From the NCBI GenBank assembly GCA_030425485.1, contig JAUIAM010000012.1, positions 31,268 to 95,267 of the forward strand: a DNA stretch of 64,000 bases, in the 5' to 3' direction. The notes under the pieces were generated by a model, which saw nothing but the letters and a program-made list of their open reading frames with translations, was not told the DNA's origin and did no database searches. The DNA comes from Verrucomicrobiia bacterium (GTDB lineage Bacteria; Verrucomicrobiota; Verrucomicrobiia; Opitutales; Cerasicoccaceae). The translations under genes were made by a program, and so were the position numbers. Within the stretch, counting starts at the first letter, position 1, and each line of letters opens with the position of its first letter. Shown here piece by piece: positions 7,752-17,298 of the stretch.

Positions 7752-8840
7752 ATGAAGAAAGTCTATACAGCCAACGACATCACTTCACTCCTCGCCTCGG
7801 GCGGAGACCTAAGCAGCATCCCGGCCAACGCCATCATCACGCCCGCCGCGCACGATGCGATCCGCGATGCCAAGAAGAAGATGCCGACCAAGGCCTTCGC
7901 TGGTGCACCTGCTGCCAGTGCCGCGGCCCCGGAGCCCATCGTGCCCGACTACGAGTTTAAGTGGACACCCGGCGGTGACCCGACTGGCGCAGCGGCGATT
8001 CAGGCTTACTTTAACTCACCCGAGCTCCAGGTCATCAAGGAGCGTATGTGTGAGATGGGGCGCCGCATATGGGCCCGCAACTACTGCGACGGTAACGGCG
8101 GCAACATCACCGTTCGTGTGGGCGACAACCTCGTCCTTTGCACCCCGACACTTATTTCCAAGGGCTCAATCCAGCCGAGCGAAATCTGTATGGTGGACCT
8201 TGATGGTAATCAGGTAGCCGGCACGCGCAAGCGCACCAGCGAGGTGAATACGCACCTGGCCATCATGAAGGCTACGCCCGATGCCAAGTCCTGCGTGCAC
8301 GCGCACCCCGTCCACGGCACGGCCTTCGCTGTCGCGGGCATCAAGCCGCCGACCTGCCTTATCCCTGAGCCAGAGGTATTCCTCGGCGAGATCGGGCTGG
8401 CTCGCTACGAGACGCCTGGTACGCCCGAAAACGCCAAGGCCGTGGGTGAGATCGCAGCTGAGCATCAGGCCATTATCATGCAAAACCACGGCGTCATCGT
8501 CTGGGGTAAGGAAGTCGAGGACGCCTACTGGAAGATGGAAAACGTCGAGGCCTACTGCCAGACTATTTACATCGCCTCCCAACTCGGAGGCATGAAGTCC
8601 TACGGGCCGGACAAGCTCAAGGACCTGATCGGCATTCGCAAGCAACTCGGCATGCCTGAGAAGCGCGCCGACTGGAAGGAGTGCGAGCTGTGCGACAACG
8701 TGGAGTTTCGCCCTGGTGTGGTCTGTGGCACCGACGGTGCACCCATCGCCCCGGCAAACTACAAGCCCAAGGCCAATGACGAGACCGAAGCCCTCGTGCA
8801 AAAAGTCACCGACATGATCATGAAGCAGCTTGGAAGCTGA
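7752..8840 (+). CDS. Class II (zinc) sugar-phosphate aldolase, fuculose/rhamnulose-1-P type
   Basis: This aldolase cleaves a 6-deoxyketose 1-phosphate to dihydroxyacetone phosphate and L-lactaldehyde, which feeds the microcompartment. The class II aldolase/adducin core runs from about residue 95 to 275. It holds GNGGNIT, the catalytic Glu164 (TSEVNTH) and the zinc ligands His183 and His185 (CVHAHPVHG) and His246 (QNHGVIV). At 362 residues it is much longer than FucA (about 215). The extras are an N-terminal region of about 90 residues and a C-terminal part with a Cys pair (ECELCDN). The last helix, from about residue 345 (EALVQKVTDMIMKQLGS), looks like an encapsulation peptide. It is the last gene of the operon. 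Confidence 0.9.
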   Translation: MKKVYTANDITSLLASGGDLSSIPANAIITPAAHDAIRDAKKKMPTKAFAGAPAASAAAPEPIVPDYEFKWTPGGDPTGAAAIQAYFNSPELQVIKERMCEMGRRIWARNYCDGNGGNITVRVGDNLVLCTPTLISKGSIQPSEICMVDLDGNQVAGTRKRTSEVNTHLAIMKATPDAKSCVHAHPVHGTAFAVAGIKPPTCLIPEPEVFLGEIGLARYETPGTPENAKAVGEIAAEHQAIIMQNHGVIVWGKEVEDAYWKMENVEAYCQTIYIASQLGGMKSYGPDKLKDLIGIRKQLGMPEKRADWKECELCDNVEFRPGVVCGTDGAPIAPANYKPKANDETEALVQKVTDMIMKQLGS

Positions 8841-8843
8841 GCC

Positions 8844-8876
8844 AGCTTCACCGCATTGAAGGGGCTACGCCCCTTT
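8844..8876 (+). repeat. Post-stop hairpin repeat, copy 1
   Basis: Five bases after the aldolase stop lies AGCTTCACCGCATTGAAGGGG, then loop and CCCCTTT. The stem AAGGGGC/GCCCCTT has a TAC loop. The leader TTCACCGCATTGAAGGG recurs at 13660 and, diverged, at 53050. It could act as a weak terminator or as a message stabiliser. Confidence 0.6.
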
Positions 8877-8921
8877 GATATTCTCCGGGCAAATCGAAGA
8901 TGCTCTCATGCACAGTTTGTA

Positions 8922-8939
8922 AAAGCAACGGTTTGCTTT
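8922..8939. terminator. Candidate terminator between convergent genes
   Basis: AAAGCAA at 8922-8928 and TTGCTTT at 8933-8939 form a perfect 7-bp stem with loop CGGT. It lies between the aldolase and purK, which converge. The U-tracts are short on both strands, so termination would be modest. Confidence 0.4.
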
Positions 8940-8967
8940 GTTTGAATGGTTGGATATGTGGTCTGGC

Positions 8968-10098
8968 TTACAGTTCCCCGAAGAGAGCATCTGCCTCGTC
9001 CACGGGTGCTTCTTCGTTTTCGCCCTCTACTAGCAGGGTGAAGTGGCCCATCTTGCGCCCGGGGTGTGGATCACCCTTGTCGTAAAGGTGGAACTTGGCC
9101 CGTGGGTTTTGCAGGATCGGAGACCAGTCGCGGGTGGCCTCGCCGTGCCAGACATCACCGAGGAGGTTAACCATCACGGCGGGCGTGTGCAGCGAGGTGC
9201 CGCCTAGCGGCAGTCCGCAGACGGCGCGGATGTGCTGCTCAAATTGGCTGGTTACGCAGGCGTCAATCGTGTGGTGGCCGCTGTTGTGCGGGCGGGGCGC
9301 GGTCTCATTGACCAGTAGCTCGCCTTCCTGGGTGAGAAAAAATTCGACTGCAATGAGGCCGACGACGTCGAGCTTCTCCGCGATCTGCCGCGCGATGTAC
9401 TCGCCATTTACCTGTATGGCTTTGTCGATACGTGCTGGCGCGATGGACCTGTGCAGGATGTGGTTGCGGTGGTCGTTCTCCGCCATCGGGAAACAGTGGA
9501 GCTCACCGCTGGAAGAACGGGCTGCGATGACGGAGCACTCGGCCGAAAAAGGTATCCATTTTTCCAATACGCCAAGCGGGGCGTCAAAGGCCGACCACAG
9601 CTTGGCCCAGTCCTGGGCTTCGGTGATCTTGACCTGTCCTTTGCCGTCATAGCCAAAGTCGGCCGTCTTGAGCACGCAGGGCATGCCGAGTTCGTCGACC
9701 GCAGCGGCGAGGGTATCAGGTCCGTCCACGACGCGGAAGTCGGCACAGGGGATGTCGTTGTCGCGGAGAAATTCCTTTTCGCGCCGTCGGTTCTGGCAGA
9801 TGTGCAGGACCTCCGGGCGCGGGTGCACGGGCAGCTTTTCGGCCAGTTTGGCCAGTGGCTCGGCGGCGACGTTTTCAAACTCAAAGGTAATGGCGTCGAG
9901 TCCCTCGGCGAAGCGCAGGAGGGCATCTACGTCGTCGTAGTTTGCCGTAACGACCTCGTCGGCCACCATGCCTGCGCAGCAGTCTGCCTTGGGGTCGAAG
10001 ACGCGGAAGCGGTAGCCGAGCGCGCGCCCGGCGAGGATGGACATGCGGCCGAGTTGCCCGCCGCCGAGGATACCAATGGTCGCTCCGGGGGCTATCAT
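8968..10098 (-). CDS. purK: 5-(carboxyamino)imidazole ribonucleotide synthase
   Basis: PurK uses ATP and bicarbonate to carboxylate aminoimidazole ribonucleotide in purine synthesis. The 376-residue protein has the N-terminal [11 protein letters not shown] signature, an ATP-grasp core ([37 protein letters not shown]) and the conserved [11 protein letters not shown]. Its ATG at 10098 overlaps the purE stop by four bases (ATGA), so the pair is translationally coupled. Confidence 0.96.
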   Translation of the reverse strand: MIAPGATIGILGGGQLGRMSILAGRALGYRFRVFDPKADCCAGMVADEVVTANYDDVDALLRFAEGLDAITFEFENVAAEPLAKLAEKLPVHPRPEVLHICQNRRREKEFLRDNDIPCADFRVVDGPDTLAAAVDELGMPCVLKTADFGYDGKGQVKITEAQDWAKLWSAFDAPLGVLEKWIPFSAECSVIAARSSSGELHCFPMAENDHRNHILHRSIAPARIDKAIQVNGEYIARQIAEKLDVVGLIAVEFFLTQEGELLVNETAPRPHNSGHHTIDACVTSQFEQHIRAVCGLPLGGTSLHTPAVMVNLLGDVWHGEATRDWSPILQNPRAKFHLYDKGDPHPGRKMGHFTLLVEGENEEAPVDEADALFGEL

Positions 10099-10604
10099 GC
10101 GTCGGGGAGTTCGGCGGCCAGGACGGTGGCGGTCTGCTTTTCGCGGAAAGCTTTTAAGGCGGTGCGAACGGCCTCGTCGTGCAGGGCGATGACGGCGGCT
10201 GCGCTCAGGGCGGCGTTGGTCGCTCCGGCCTTGCCGATGGCCAGCGTGGGCACGGGGATGCCGGCTGGCATCTGCACGATGGAGAGCAGGGAGTCCATGC
10301 CGTTGAGAGCCTTGGACTGGACGGGCACGCCAAAGACGGGGAGGGTGGTCATGGAGGCGACCATGCCGGGCAGGTGAGCGGCGCCGCCTGCGCCGGCGAT
10401 GATGACGTTCAGGCCCCGGCCTTCGGCGCTCTTGGCGTAGTCGCAGAGCTTATCCGGTGTGCGGTGCGCGCTGACAACCTGCGTCTCAAAGGGAACGCCG
10501 AGTTCACGGAGTTTTTCGGCAGCGTGCTGCATGGTCTCCCAATCGGAGGTGCTGCCCATGATGATGCCGACCACGGGTGAGGTTTCTGAGGCCTGATTCG
10601 CCAT
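10095..10604 (-). CDS. purE: N5-carboxyaminoimidazole ribonucleotide mutase
   Basis: PurE moves the carboxylate from N5 to C4 of the PurK product. The 169 residues include [34 protein letters not shown] and VGVP-like [15 protein letters not shown], all typical of class I PurE. I choose the ATG at 10604 (MANQASE) because the upstream extension is not conserved in the family. It overlaps purK by four bases. Confidence 0.96.
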   Translation of the reverse strand: MANQASETSPVVGIIMGSTSDWETMQHAAEKLRELGVPFETQVVSAHRTPDKLCDYAKSAEGRGLNVIIAGAGGAAHLPGMVASMTTLPVFGVPVQSKALNGMDSLLSIVQMPAGIPVPTLAIGKAGATNAALSAAAVIALHDEAVRTALKAFREKQTATVLAAELPDA

Positions 10605-10671
10605 GCGCGTAAACTTGTCCCGGCTCCGGAGATTAGGCAAGTCTCTAGCGACGCTAATCTTGCGCGTTTAA

Positions 10672-11568
10672 CTAGACCGCTGTCTTGGCAGCCTTGCGGC
10701 GTTCGAGGAGCTTGAACATGTCGCTCTGCTCGTCCGCGTGGTAGGAGGAGCGCACCAGCGGGCCGCTTTCGACAAAGTCAAAGCCGAGCTTGAGGCCGAA
10801 CGCTTTCCAGTGAGCGAATTCCTCCGGCGTGACCCAGCGGTCAATGGGCTCATGCTTTTTGCTCGGTTGGAGGTACTGGCCGATGGTCAAAATATTGGTA
10901 TCGATGGCGCGGAGATCGCGCATGAGCTGCTCGACTTCCTCTTCGCGCTCGCCAATGCCGAGCATCAAGCCCGTTTTGGTCACAAAACCGCGTGACTTAG
11001 CGTGTTCGAGCACCCAGAGGGAACGCTCGTAATTGGCCGTCTTGCGGATGGGGCGCTGGAGGCGTTCGACCGTCTCCATGTTGTGGTTCAGGATGTCGGG
11101 CTCGGCGTCGAGCAGGATGTCAAGGTGCTCAGCCTTGCCACGGAAGTCAGCCGGGAGGACTTCGACGGCGGTCTCGGGACAGCGGTAGCGCACGGCGCGG
11201 ATGGTGGCTGCCCAAACGCTGGCGCCGCCGTCCTTGAGGTCGTCGCGCGCAACAGAGGTGATGACCACGTGCTTGAGATTCATCTTGGCAATGCTATCGG
11301 CCACGCGGGCGGGTTCGGCCAGGTCGAGCTCGGTCGGACGTCCGGTGTGGATGGCGCAAAAGGTGCAACTGCGGGTGCAGGTGTTGCCCAGGATCATGAC
11401 CGTTGCGGTGCCACGGCTCCAGCATTCGCCCATGTTGGGGCACTGCGCGCTCTGGCAGACGGTGTGCAACTGGTGCTCGTCTACATTGCGTCGTGTTTCC
11501 ATGTAGCCGGGGCCGCTCGGGAGCTTGGCCCGGAGCCACGACGGTTTCCGCTGGGAATCAACTGCCAT
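10672..11568 (-). CDS. lipA: Lipoyl synthase
   Basis: LipA is a radical-SAM enzyme that inserts two sulfurs into octanoyl groups on 2-oxoacid dehydrogenases and GcvH. It has both iron-sulfur motifs: the auxiliary cluster CX4CX5C at Cys38, Cys43 and Cys49, and the radical-SAM CX3CX2C at Cys64, Cys68 and Cys71. The C-terminal RSSYHAD supplies the serine ligand of the auxiliary cluster. Its 298 residues match the family. It is the first gene of the lipA-purE-purK run, 67 bases upstream of purE. No lipB is present in the window. Confidence 0.97.
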   Translation of the reverse strand: MAVDSQRKPSWLRAKLPSGPGYMETRRNVDEHQLHTVCQSAQCPNMGECWSRGTATVMILGNTCTRSCTFCAIHTGRPTELDLAEPARVADSIAKMNLKHVVITSVARDDLKDGGASVWAATIRAVRYRCPETAVEVLPADFRGKAEHLDILLDAEPDILNHNMETVERLQRPIRKTANYERSLWVLEHAKSRGFVTKTGLMLGIGEREEEVEQLMRDLRAIDTNILTIGQYLQPSKKHEPIDRWVTPEEFAHWKAFGLKLGFDFVESGPLVRSSYHADEQSDMFKLLERRKAAKTAV

Positions 11569-11683
11569 AATGATTGTCAGACAATGTGCGCACTCGCGGC
11601 GGCTTTGTCAAAGGTTGAGCGCAGGAAAGGTGAAAGCGGGCAACGATATCCGCTGATTAAGCGATTCATTGTTAGTTGCCGCC

Positions 11684-11872
11684 CTACGCCACCACCAGTG
11701 TACCCGCACGCCGCACATGTGGGATTTCACCGCTGCTCAGGTCTTTGTGCAGGTCGAGGAGGTGAGCCTTGAGGTCTTCAAGGCTTTCGCCCTGTGTCCA
11801 GTAGTCCGGAAACTCCTCAAGGTAGCCGAGGAAATGCGTGTCTTCCTGCCAGTAGATGTATTTCAGTTCCAT
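11684..11872 (-). CDS. HicB-like (UPF0150) small protein, orphan
   Basis: This 62-residue protein starts MELKYIYWQEDTHFLGYLEEFPDYWTQGESLEDL, read here in short pieces: the YIYW, FLGYLEEFPD and TQGESLEDL elements match the partial RNase H fold of HicB antitoxins. It lacks the C-terminal DNA-binding domain of full HicB. No HicA toxin gene is found on either side: the gap to lipA and the gap to the next upstream gene hold no frame with a double-stranded RNA-binding fold. It may be a solitary regulator or a relic. Confidence 0.65.
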   Translation of the reverse strand: MELKYIYWQEDTHFLGYLEEFPDYWTQGESLEDLKAHLLDLHKDLSSGEIPHVRRAGTLVVA

Positions 11873-11957
11873 CTTCAGTTTCTTAAGATGACAGCATTTG
11901 GCGTGCGCTTCAACTCCGAATCGTCCTCTGCTTTGCGCCTTTTGCGTTGAAAATTCC

Positions 11958-12467
11958 CTAGACGAGTGCTTCCCAGTAGAACCAAGTGGCCATGGTGATG
12001 GTGATGGCGATTTTGATGACGAATGAAGCCAGGCCGCCGAGGAAGGTGCCGAGACCGGATTTGCCCGATTCGAGGAGGTTGCGGCGGGCGGAGAGTTCGC
12101 CGAGGATGGCCCCGATGGCGGGCCCGAGGAAGATCCCGATCAGCGGGGTAAAGATGAACGGTCCGATGATCCCCCCCAGGATCGCGCCAAGCGCCCCCCG
12201 GCCCGAACCGCCGAACTTTTTCGTTCCGTAGTAACCGGCGATAAAGTCCAGCACCTGGCACAGTGCGGCCAAGCCAAAGGTGATGCCCACGAATTTCCAG
12301 CTCAGCCCATCGGGCACCCAGAGTTTATAGAGGCAGATGCCGGCCCAGGTGATGACCGCCCCCGGCAGGACGGGGATGAGCGAGCCGAGCACGCCGACCA
12401 CGATGATGAGCGTCGTGACAATGAGCGGAATCCAGTGGATGGCCTCGGTACCTTCGTGCATGGGCAT
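11958..12467 (-). CDS. DUF456 family membrane protein
   Basis: This 169-residue protein (ATG at 12467; a second ATG at 12461 is possible) is almost entirely hydrophobic, with about five membrane segments. It has the DUF456 pattern: LGSLIPVLPGAVITWAGI near the N-terminus and glycine-rich GRGALGAILGGIIGPF in the middle, then GPAIGAILGEL. The family has no established function. It is divergent from the next gene, with only 49 bases between the two starts. Confidence 0.8.
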   Translation of the reverse strand: MPMHEGTEAIHWIPLIVTTLIIVVGVLGSLIPVLPGAVITWAGICLYKLWVPDGLSWKFVGITFGLAALCQVLDFIAGYYGTKKFGGSGRGALGAILGGIIGPFIFTPLIGIFLGPAIGAILGELSARRNLLESGKSGLGTFLGGLASFVIKIAITITMATWFYWEALV

Positions 12468-12516
12468 ATTTCGATCGGCTTGTGGCTGGCTGTCGAGCCC
12501 AGTTTTACCCGCGTAT

Positions 12517-13131
12517 GTGGATAAGCCGCACTTTGTGCTAGTCAAATCCGGTCAACGTGATACCTATAGGAAACTCTATTCTATTGTGAGCGACTATCTC
12601 CCCAATCCCGACGTCCAGCAGGAACTGAACGACTTCTTCTCCCACGAGCAGTTTCTGGCCTTCTTTGACTTTCACCATCCCGGCAGCACGGGCAAGACGC
12701 TGAATGGCCTTTGTAAGGTCGCGCGGCCCGGTAAATCCGGTAAAATCAACTACTTGTGTCTGACCTTCATTGTGGATACGCCCAATGCCGAGGCGACCTC
12801 GCAGATCGAGAAGCTCTTTGCCAAGCTCGACGTTAAGGCCTTCCGGGAGCAGCTCCCCACGCTCCAGACCATGACTTCGGTCCCGGTCAGCATGCGCGGC
12901 GCGGAAAACTTTATCCACCAGATGGACCTCGTGTTCCCGCCTGAACGTAGCCTCGACCTGCGCGAAGTCGTGCCGATGATCCTCTTCACCGTGCGCAAGG
13001 CAACCGGCCTCAAGACCGAGAGCCCGCAGTGGTGGGACGATGACGCCATTGCCGCCCCTCAGGCCTCCGCCGCGGAAAAGTCCAACTGGGGCAACCGCGT
13101 CAAGGCGCTGTTCAAGGCCTTGGGTAAGTAA
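12517..13131 (+). CDS. Conserved-looking protein of unknown function
   Basis: I do not recognise this protein. Codon bias and composition are consistent with a real gene from the GTG at 12517 (VDKPHFVLVKSG), which avoids overlap with the divergent DUF456 gene; no ATG fits. The 204 residues are predicted to be soluble. Notable features are a WW-D-D-D segment (PQWWDDDAI) and a basic C-terminal helix (NRVKALFKALGK) after an alanine-rich linker. Nothing around it suggests a pathway. Confidence 0.6.
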   Translation: MDKPHFVLVKSGQRDTYRKLYSIVSDYLPNPDVQQELNDFFSHEQFLAFFDFHHPGSTGKTLNGLCKVARPGKSGKINYLCLTFIVDTPNAEATSQIEKLFAKLDVKAFREQLPTLQTMTSVPVSMRGAENFIHQMDLVFPPERSLDLREVVPMILFTVRKATGLKTESPQWWDDDAIAAPQASAAEKSNWGNRVKALFKALGK

Positions 13132-13294
13132 GTTTCGTCTGGCTTGCTGCGTTTTAAGTGGGCTGTCCCGGTACATTGCTCGACTCTCCTGTTGGGCGTG
13201 GGTACGCTCCGTAGGCCATTGCTTTCAACTTATACTTTAGCCGGATAGCGGTTATCCGTGACATTCCTTCCATCCGTGGTTTAAGTAATAGACC

Positions 13295-13654
13295 ATGATC
13301 GCACCCAGGGAGATTTTTAACAAAGGTCCTAAGCCGCGCTTTGCGGTTGGGCAACTGGTGCGTCATGTTCGCTACGGTTACCGCGGGGTGATTGTAGCCT
13401 TGGATAAGACCTGTCAGGCTTCGGATGGCTGGTACCAGAACAACCAGACGAAACCCGAGCGCAAGCAGCCCTGGTACCACGTGCTGGTCGATGGGGTGGG
13501 GTACTCGACCTACGCCGCCCAGAGCAACCTCGTGGCCGACGACTCGGGCGGCTGTATCATGCACCCTTGGGTGGAGGAGTACTTTTCCAGCTTTGAGGGC
13601 GACCGCTACGTCCGCAACGACCAGGCCTGGCCCCACGGCCCGCCCCAAGCTTAG
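13295..13654 (+). CDS. HspQ/YccV-like domain protein
   Basis: The 119 residues carry the hemimethylated-DNA-binding (YccV/HspQ) fold pattern: KPRFAVGQLVRHVRYGYRGV, then QPWYHVLVDGV, YAAQSNLV and HPWVEEYF. HspQ in enterobacteria is a heat-shock protein and specificity factor for Lon protease; what this homologue does is not known. It stands alone between intergenic regions and ends just before a hairpin repeat. Confidence 0.75.
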   Translation: MIAPREIFNKGPKPRFAVGQLVRHVRYGYRGVIVALDKTCQASDGWYQNNQTKPERKQPWYHVLVDGVGYSTYAAQSNLVADDSGGCIMHPWVEEYFSSFEGDRYVRNDQAWPHGPPQA

Positions 13655-13655
13655 C

Positions 13656-13701
13656 AAGCTTGACCGCATTGAAGGGCTCTGCCCTTACGGCACTACGTGC
13701 C
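13656..13701 (+). repeat. Post-stop hairpin repeat, copy 2 (bipartite)
   Basis: Directly after the HspQ-like stop comes AAGCTTGACCGCATTGAAGG, and two adjacent hairpins: AAGGGC-TCT-GCCCTT, then GGCAC-TAC-GTGCC. The first 20 bases match copy 1 at 8845 almost exactly, including a 14-base identical core ACCGCATTGAAGGG. Confidence 0.65.
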
Positions 13702-13991
13702 TATCCCGTTTGAGGCTGGCAAGGGAGCTCTGGGGTACGGAGCGTATAGCTCAGTGCATTTAGAAATATGATGTCCGCAGATTATACCGATGCGCACAAG
13801 TTTCGCCGCGCTAATCAGTGTAATCAGTGGTTTAAAAAATAAAGCTATCTCCGCTACTTTTTTGTTTAAACTGCTCTGAAATCGCTGTCTGAAGCTGAGT
13901 GCTTTCAAGGTAATCCATGTTAATCCGAGCAAACGCCGCGCGTTTGTCTTGCCATCGTGCGGGTCGTTTCACAGCCTTGTCCGCTTTTCCC
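13702..13991. other. Non-coding stretch upstream of lysS
   Basis: No gene is seen here. It holds a perfect 9-base tandem repeat, TAATCAGTG twice at 13812-13829, followed by an A/T-rich stretch (TTTAAAAAATAAAG). The promoter of lysS probably lies here, but I cannot place -35 and -10 boxes with confidence. Confidence 0.5.
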
Positions 13992-15635
13992 ATGAGCGAT
14001 ACACCCGTAGATACGAGCGACCTGATTGCAGTGCGTCGGCAGAAGCTGGCGGACATGCGCGCACGCGGCATCGATCCTTTTCGTGCCAACTGGGACCAGA
14101 CGCATACCTCTAAATCCGCCCTGACCCAATTCGAGGCCGAAGAGGGCGCGTTTTTTGAAAAAAATCCCGAGGTCAAAGCCCAGCTCGAAACCTACGAAGC
14201 CGCCGATGCCAAGCTTTCCGCGGCCAAGCAGGAGCGCCGGGCCAAAATCGAGGCGGGCGAGCTCACCGCCGAAGACCCCTACGAGCTGCCCGAAGTGCCG
14301 GAAAAGCCCGAGATCCCCGAAGGCTCCGTCGTCTCCGTAGCCGGACGCATCGTGACCTTCCGTGTCATGGGCAAGGCGACGTTTGTCAAAATCCTCGACC
14401 GCGACGGCGTCGTCCAGCTCTACGTGCAGCGCGACGCCCTGCCGGAAGGGGTTTATAATACCGACTTTAAGAAGCTCGACCTGGGCGACATCATCGGCGT
14501 ACGCGGTCCGCTCTTTCGGACCAAGACGGGCGAAATTACCATCCGTGTGCAGGAGTACGCCCTGGTTTCCAAGGCCTTGCGCCCGTTGCCGGAGAAGTTT
14601 CACGGCCTCACGGACAGCGACACCATTTACCGCCAGCGCCACCTCGACCTGATTACCAACATGGAGTCACGCGGGCGCTTCATCACGCGCAGCCGTATTA
14701 TTCAGGAGATTCGGAAGTTTCTCTGGAACCGCGATTTCCTCGAAGTCGAGACACCCTGCCTGCACGGCGTTGCCGGTGGCGCTGCGGCCCGCCCGTTCCA
14801 GACGCACTTCAACGCGCTGGACTGCGACTTTAACCTCCGCATCGCCCTGGAGCTCCACCTCAAGCGCATGCTCGTGGGTGGTTTCGACCGTGTATTCGAG
14901 CTCGGCCGCGTCTTCCGCAACGAGGGGCTATCCCGCCGCCATAACCCGGAGTTTACCATGCTGGAGGTCTATCAGGCCTATAGCGACCACCGTGGCATGA
15001 TGGAACTCATCAAGGGCATGGTCCACCACCTGTGCGAAAATGTGCTCGGCACCTACCAGATCAAGCGGGCCGACGATGGCACCGTGATCGACCTTTCCGG
15101 CGACTGGCGCGAAGTCGAGTACAGCGACCTTGTTAAAGAGGCTACCGGCGACAGCGACTGGTTTAGCCGCTCCAAGGAGGAAAAGCTCGCCGCCTGCGCC
15201 AAGCTGGGCATCGAGGTCAACCCCGAGCTGGAAGACTACGAGGTCACACAGGACGTTTACGAGAAACTGGTCGAGGTAAAGCTCATTCAGCCGACCTTCG
15301 TCACCCGCATCCCCAAGGAGCTGATCCCGCTGGCCAAGCTCAATGAATCGGGTGATGGCACGCTGGACATCTTCGAGCTGGCCATTAACGGGCAGGAAAT
15401 CGCCCCGGCGTACTCCGAGCAGAACGACCCCGACGTGCAGCGCGAGATGTTTATGGAGCAGGTAGGGGAGGAGACCCAGAACCTCGACGAGGAGTTCCTC
15501 CAGGCCCTCGAGCACGGCATGCCTCCGGCTGGCGGCATGGGCGTGGGCATCGACCGCCTCGTCATTCTCCTGACCGAAGCGTCCAATATTCGCGACACGA
15601 TTTTGTTCCCGGCGCTGCGCCCGGAGCAGGGGTGA
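13992..15635 (+). CDS. lysS: Lysyl-tRNA synthetase, class II
   Basis: LysRS charges tRNA-Lys. The class II motifs are present: motif 2 in FRNEGLSRRHNPEFTMLE and motif 3 in GVGIDRLVILLTEASNIRD, together with the HGVAGGAAARPF substrate region. The OB-fold anticodon domain (SVVSVAGRIVTFRVMGKATF) lies at about residues 115-200. I use the ATG at 13992 (MSDTPVDTSDL). At 547 residues it is about 45 longer than usual. The extra is a lysine/glutamate-rich helical insert at about residues 38-108, between the first helix and the OB fold. Confidence 0.96.
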   Translation: MSDTPVDTSDLIAVRRQKLADMRARGIDPFRANWDQTHTSKSALTQFEAEEGAFFEKNPEVKAQLETYEAADAKLSAAKQERRAKIEAGELTAEDPYELPEVPEKPEIPEGSVVSVAGRIVTFRVMGKATFVKILDRDGVVQLYVQRDALPEGVYNTDFKKLDLGDIIGVRGPLFRTKTGEITIRVQEYALVSKALRPLPEKFHGLTDSDTIYRQRHLDLITNMESRGRFITRSRIIQEIRKFLWNRDFLEVETPCLHGVAGGAAARPFQTHFNALDCDFNLRIALELHLKRMLVGGFDRVFELGRVFRNEGLSRRHNPEFTMLEVYQAYSDHRGMMELIKGMVHHLCENVLGTYQIKRADDGTVIDLSGDWREVEYSDLVKEATGDSDWFSRSKEEKLAACAKLGIEVNPELEDYEVTQDVYEKLVEVKLIQPTFVTRIPKELIPLAKLNESGDGTLDIFELAINGQEIAPAYSEQNDPDVQREMFMEQVGEETQNLDEEFLQALEHGMPPAGGMGVGIDRLVILLTEASNIRDTILFPALRPEQG

Positions 15636-15678
15636 AATGTAAAAATACGCCTTGATGCAAAAAAACGTTGAAAAGGTA

Positions 15679-15707
15679 TTGACGGGCGGAAAAACGCTGC
15701 CCATTGT
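15679..15707 (+). promoter_or_regulatory. Candidate promoter of the tRNA-Thr/tuf unit
   Basis: TTGACG at 15679-15684 and CATTGT at 15702-15707 are spaced by 17 bases, 30 bases before the tRNA. The -35 is good and the -10 is weak. Confidence 0.4.
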
Positions 15708-15737
15708 CGCACGCTTTCCTTTACATCTCATGTGCGG

Positions 15738-15813
15738 GCCCCGGTAGCTCAGTCGGCAGAGCGCGTCCTTGGTAAGGACGAGGTCGGCGGTTCAAATCCG
15801 CTCTGGGGCTCCA
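15738..15813 (+). tRNA. tRNA-Thr (GGT anticodon)
   Basis: The acceptor stem pairs GCCCCGG with CTGGGGC (one G-T pair), followed by T and an encoded CCA at 15811-15813. The anticodon loop CTTGGTAAG gives GGT. The T-loop GGTTCAAATCC is standard. The position directly before tuf matches the thrT-tufB arrangement of many bacteria. Confidence 0.97.
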
Positions 15814-15843
15814 GTACAATCTCAATCACTCAATCACTAACCA

Positions 15844-17034
<1,191 letters not shown>

Positions 17035-17057
17035 CCCGCTAGCGGTTTATTTTTCAC

Positions 17058-17090
17058 GCCGGGGCCCTCCAAGCAGGGTTCCCGGCTTCT
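17058..17090 (+). terminator. Hairpin after tuf
   Basis: GCCGGG/CCCGGC and CCCT/AGGG form a two-part stem with a one-sided bulge and a six-base loop, followed by TTCTCT. The poor U-tract suggests partial termination before tRNA-Trp and secE. Confidence 0.5.
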
Positions 17091-17123
17091 CTATTCAGCA
17101 ATAAGCAGTTCACATTTTAGCGT

Positions 17124-17199
17124 AGGGCGGTAGTTCAATTGGTAGAGCAGCGGTCTCCAAAACCGCAAGTTGGGGGTTCGAATCCCTCCCGCCCTGCCA
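17124..17199 (+). tRNA. tRNA-Trp (CCA anticodon)
   Basis: AGGGCGG pairs with CCGCCCT, followed by G and an encoded CCA. The anticodon loop TCTCCAAAA gives CCA. The T-loop GGTTCGAATCC is standard. tRNA-Trp before secE is a common bacterial arrangement. Confidence 0.97.
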
Positions 17200-17298
17200 C
17201 TTGTGGCGCCCAACAACAGTCCAAGAGAAAAGAACAGGTTGCAGAATCCAGAAAGTGTGTTACGTTTTCCGGTTCGCGACATTTCACTCTGCACAATC

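Noticed and set aside
11580..11960. HicA toxin partner for the HicB-like gene
   Set aside because: Frames on either side encode 28 residues or shadow the DUF456 gene; none shows the HicA fold.
13812..13829. TAATCAGTG tandem pair as a CRISPR or attachment site
   Set aside because: Only two 9-base units, no spacers and no integrase or Cas gene; probably simple slippage.
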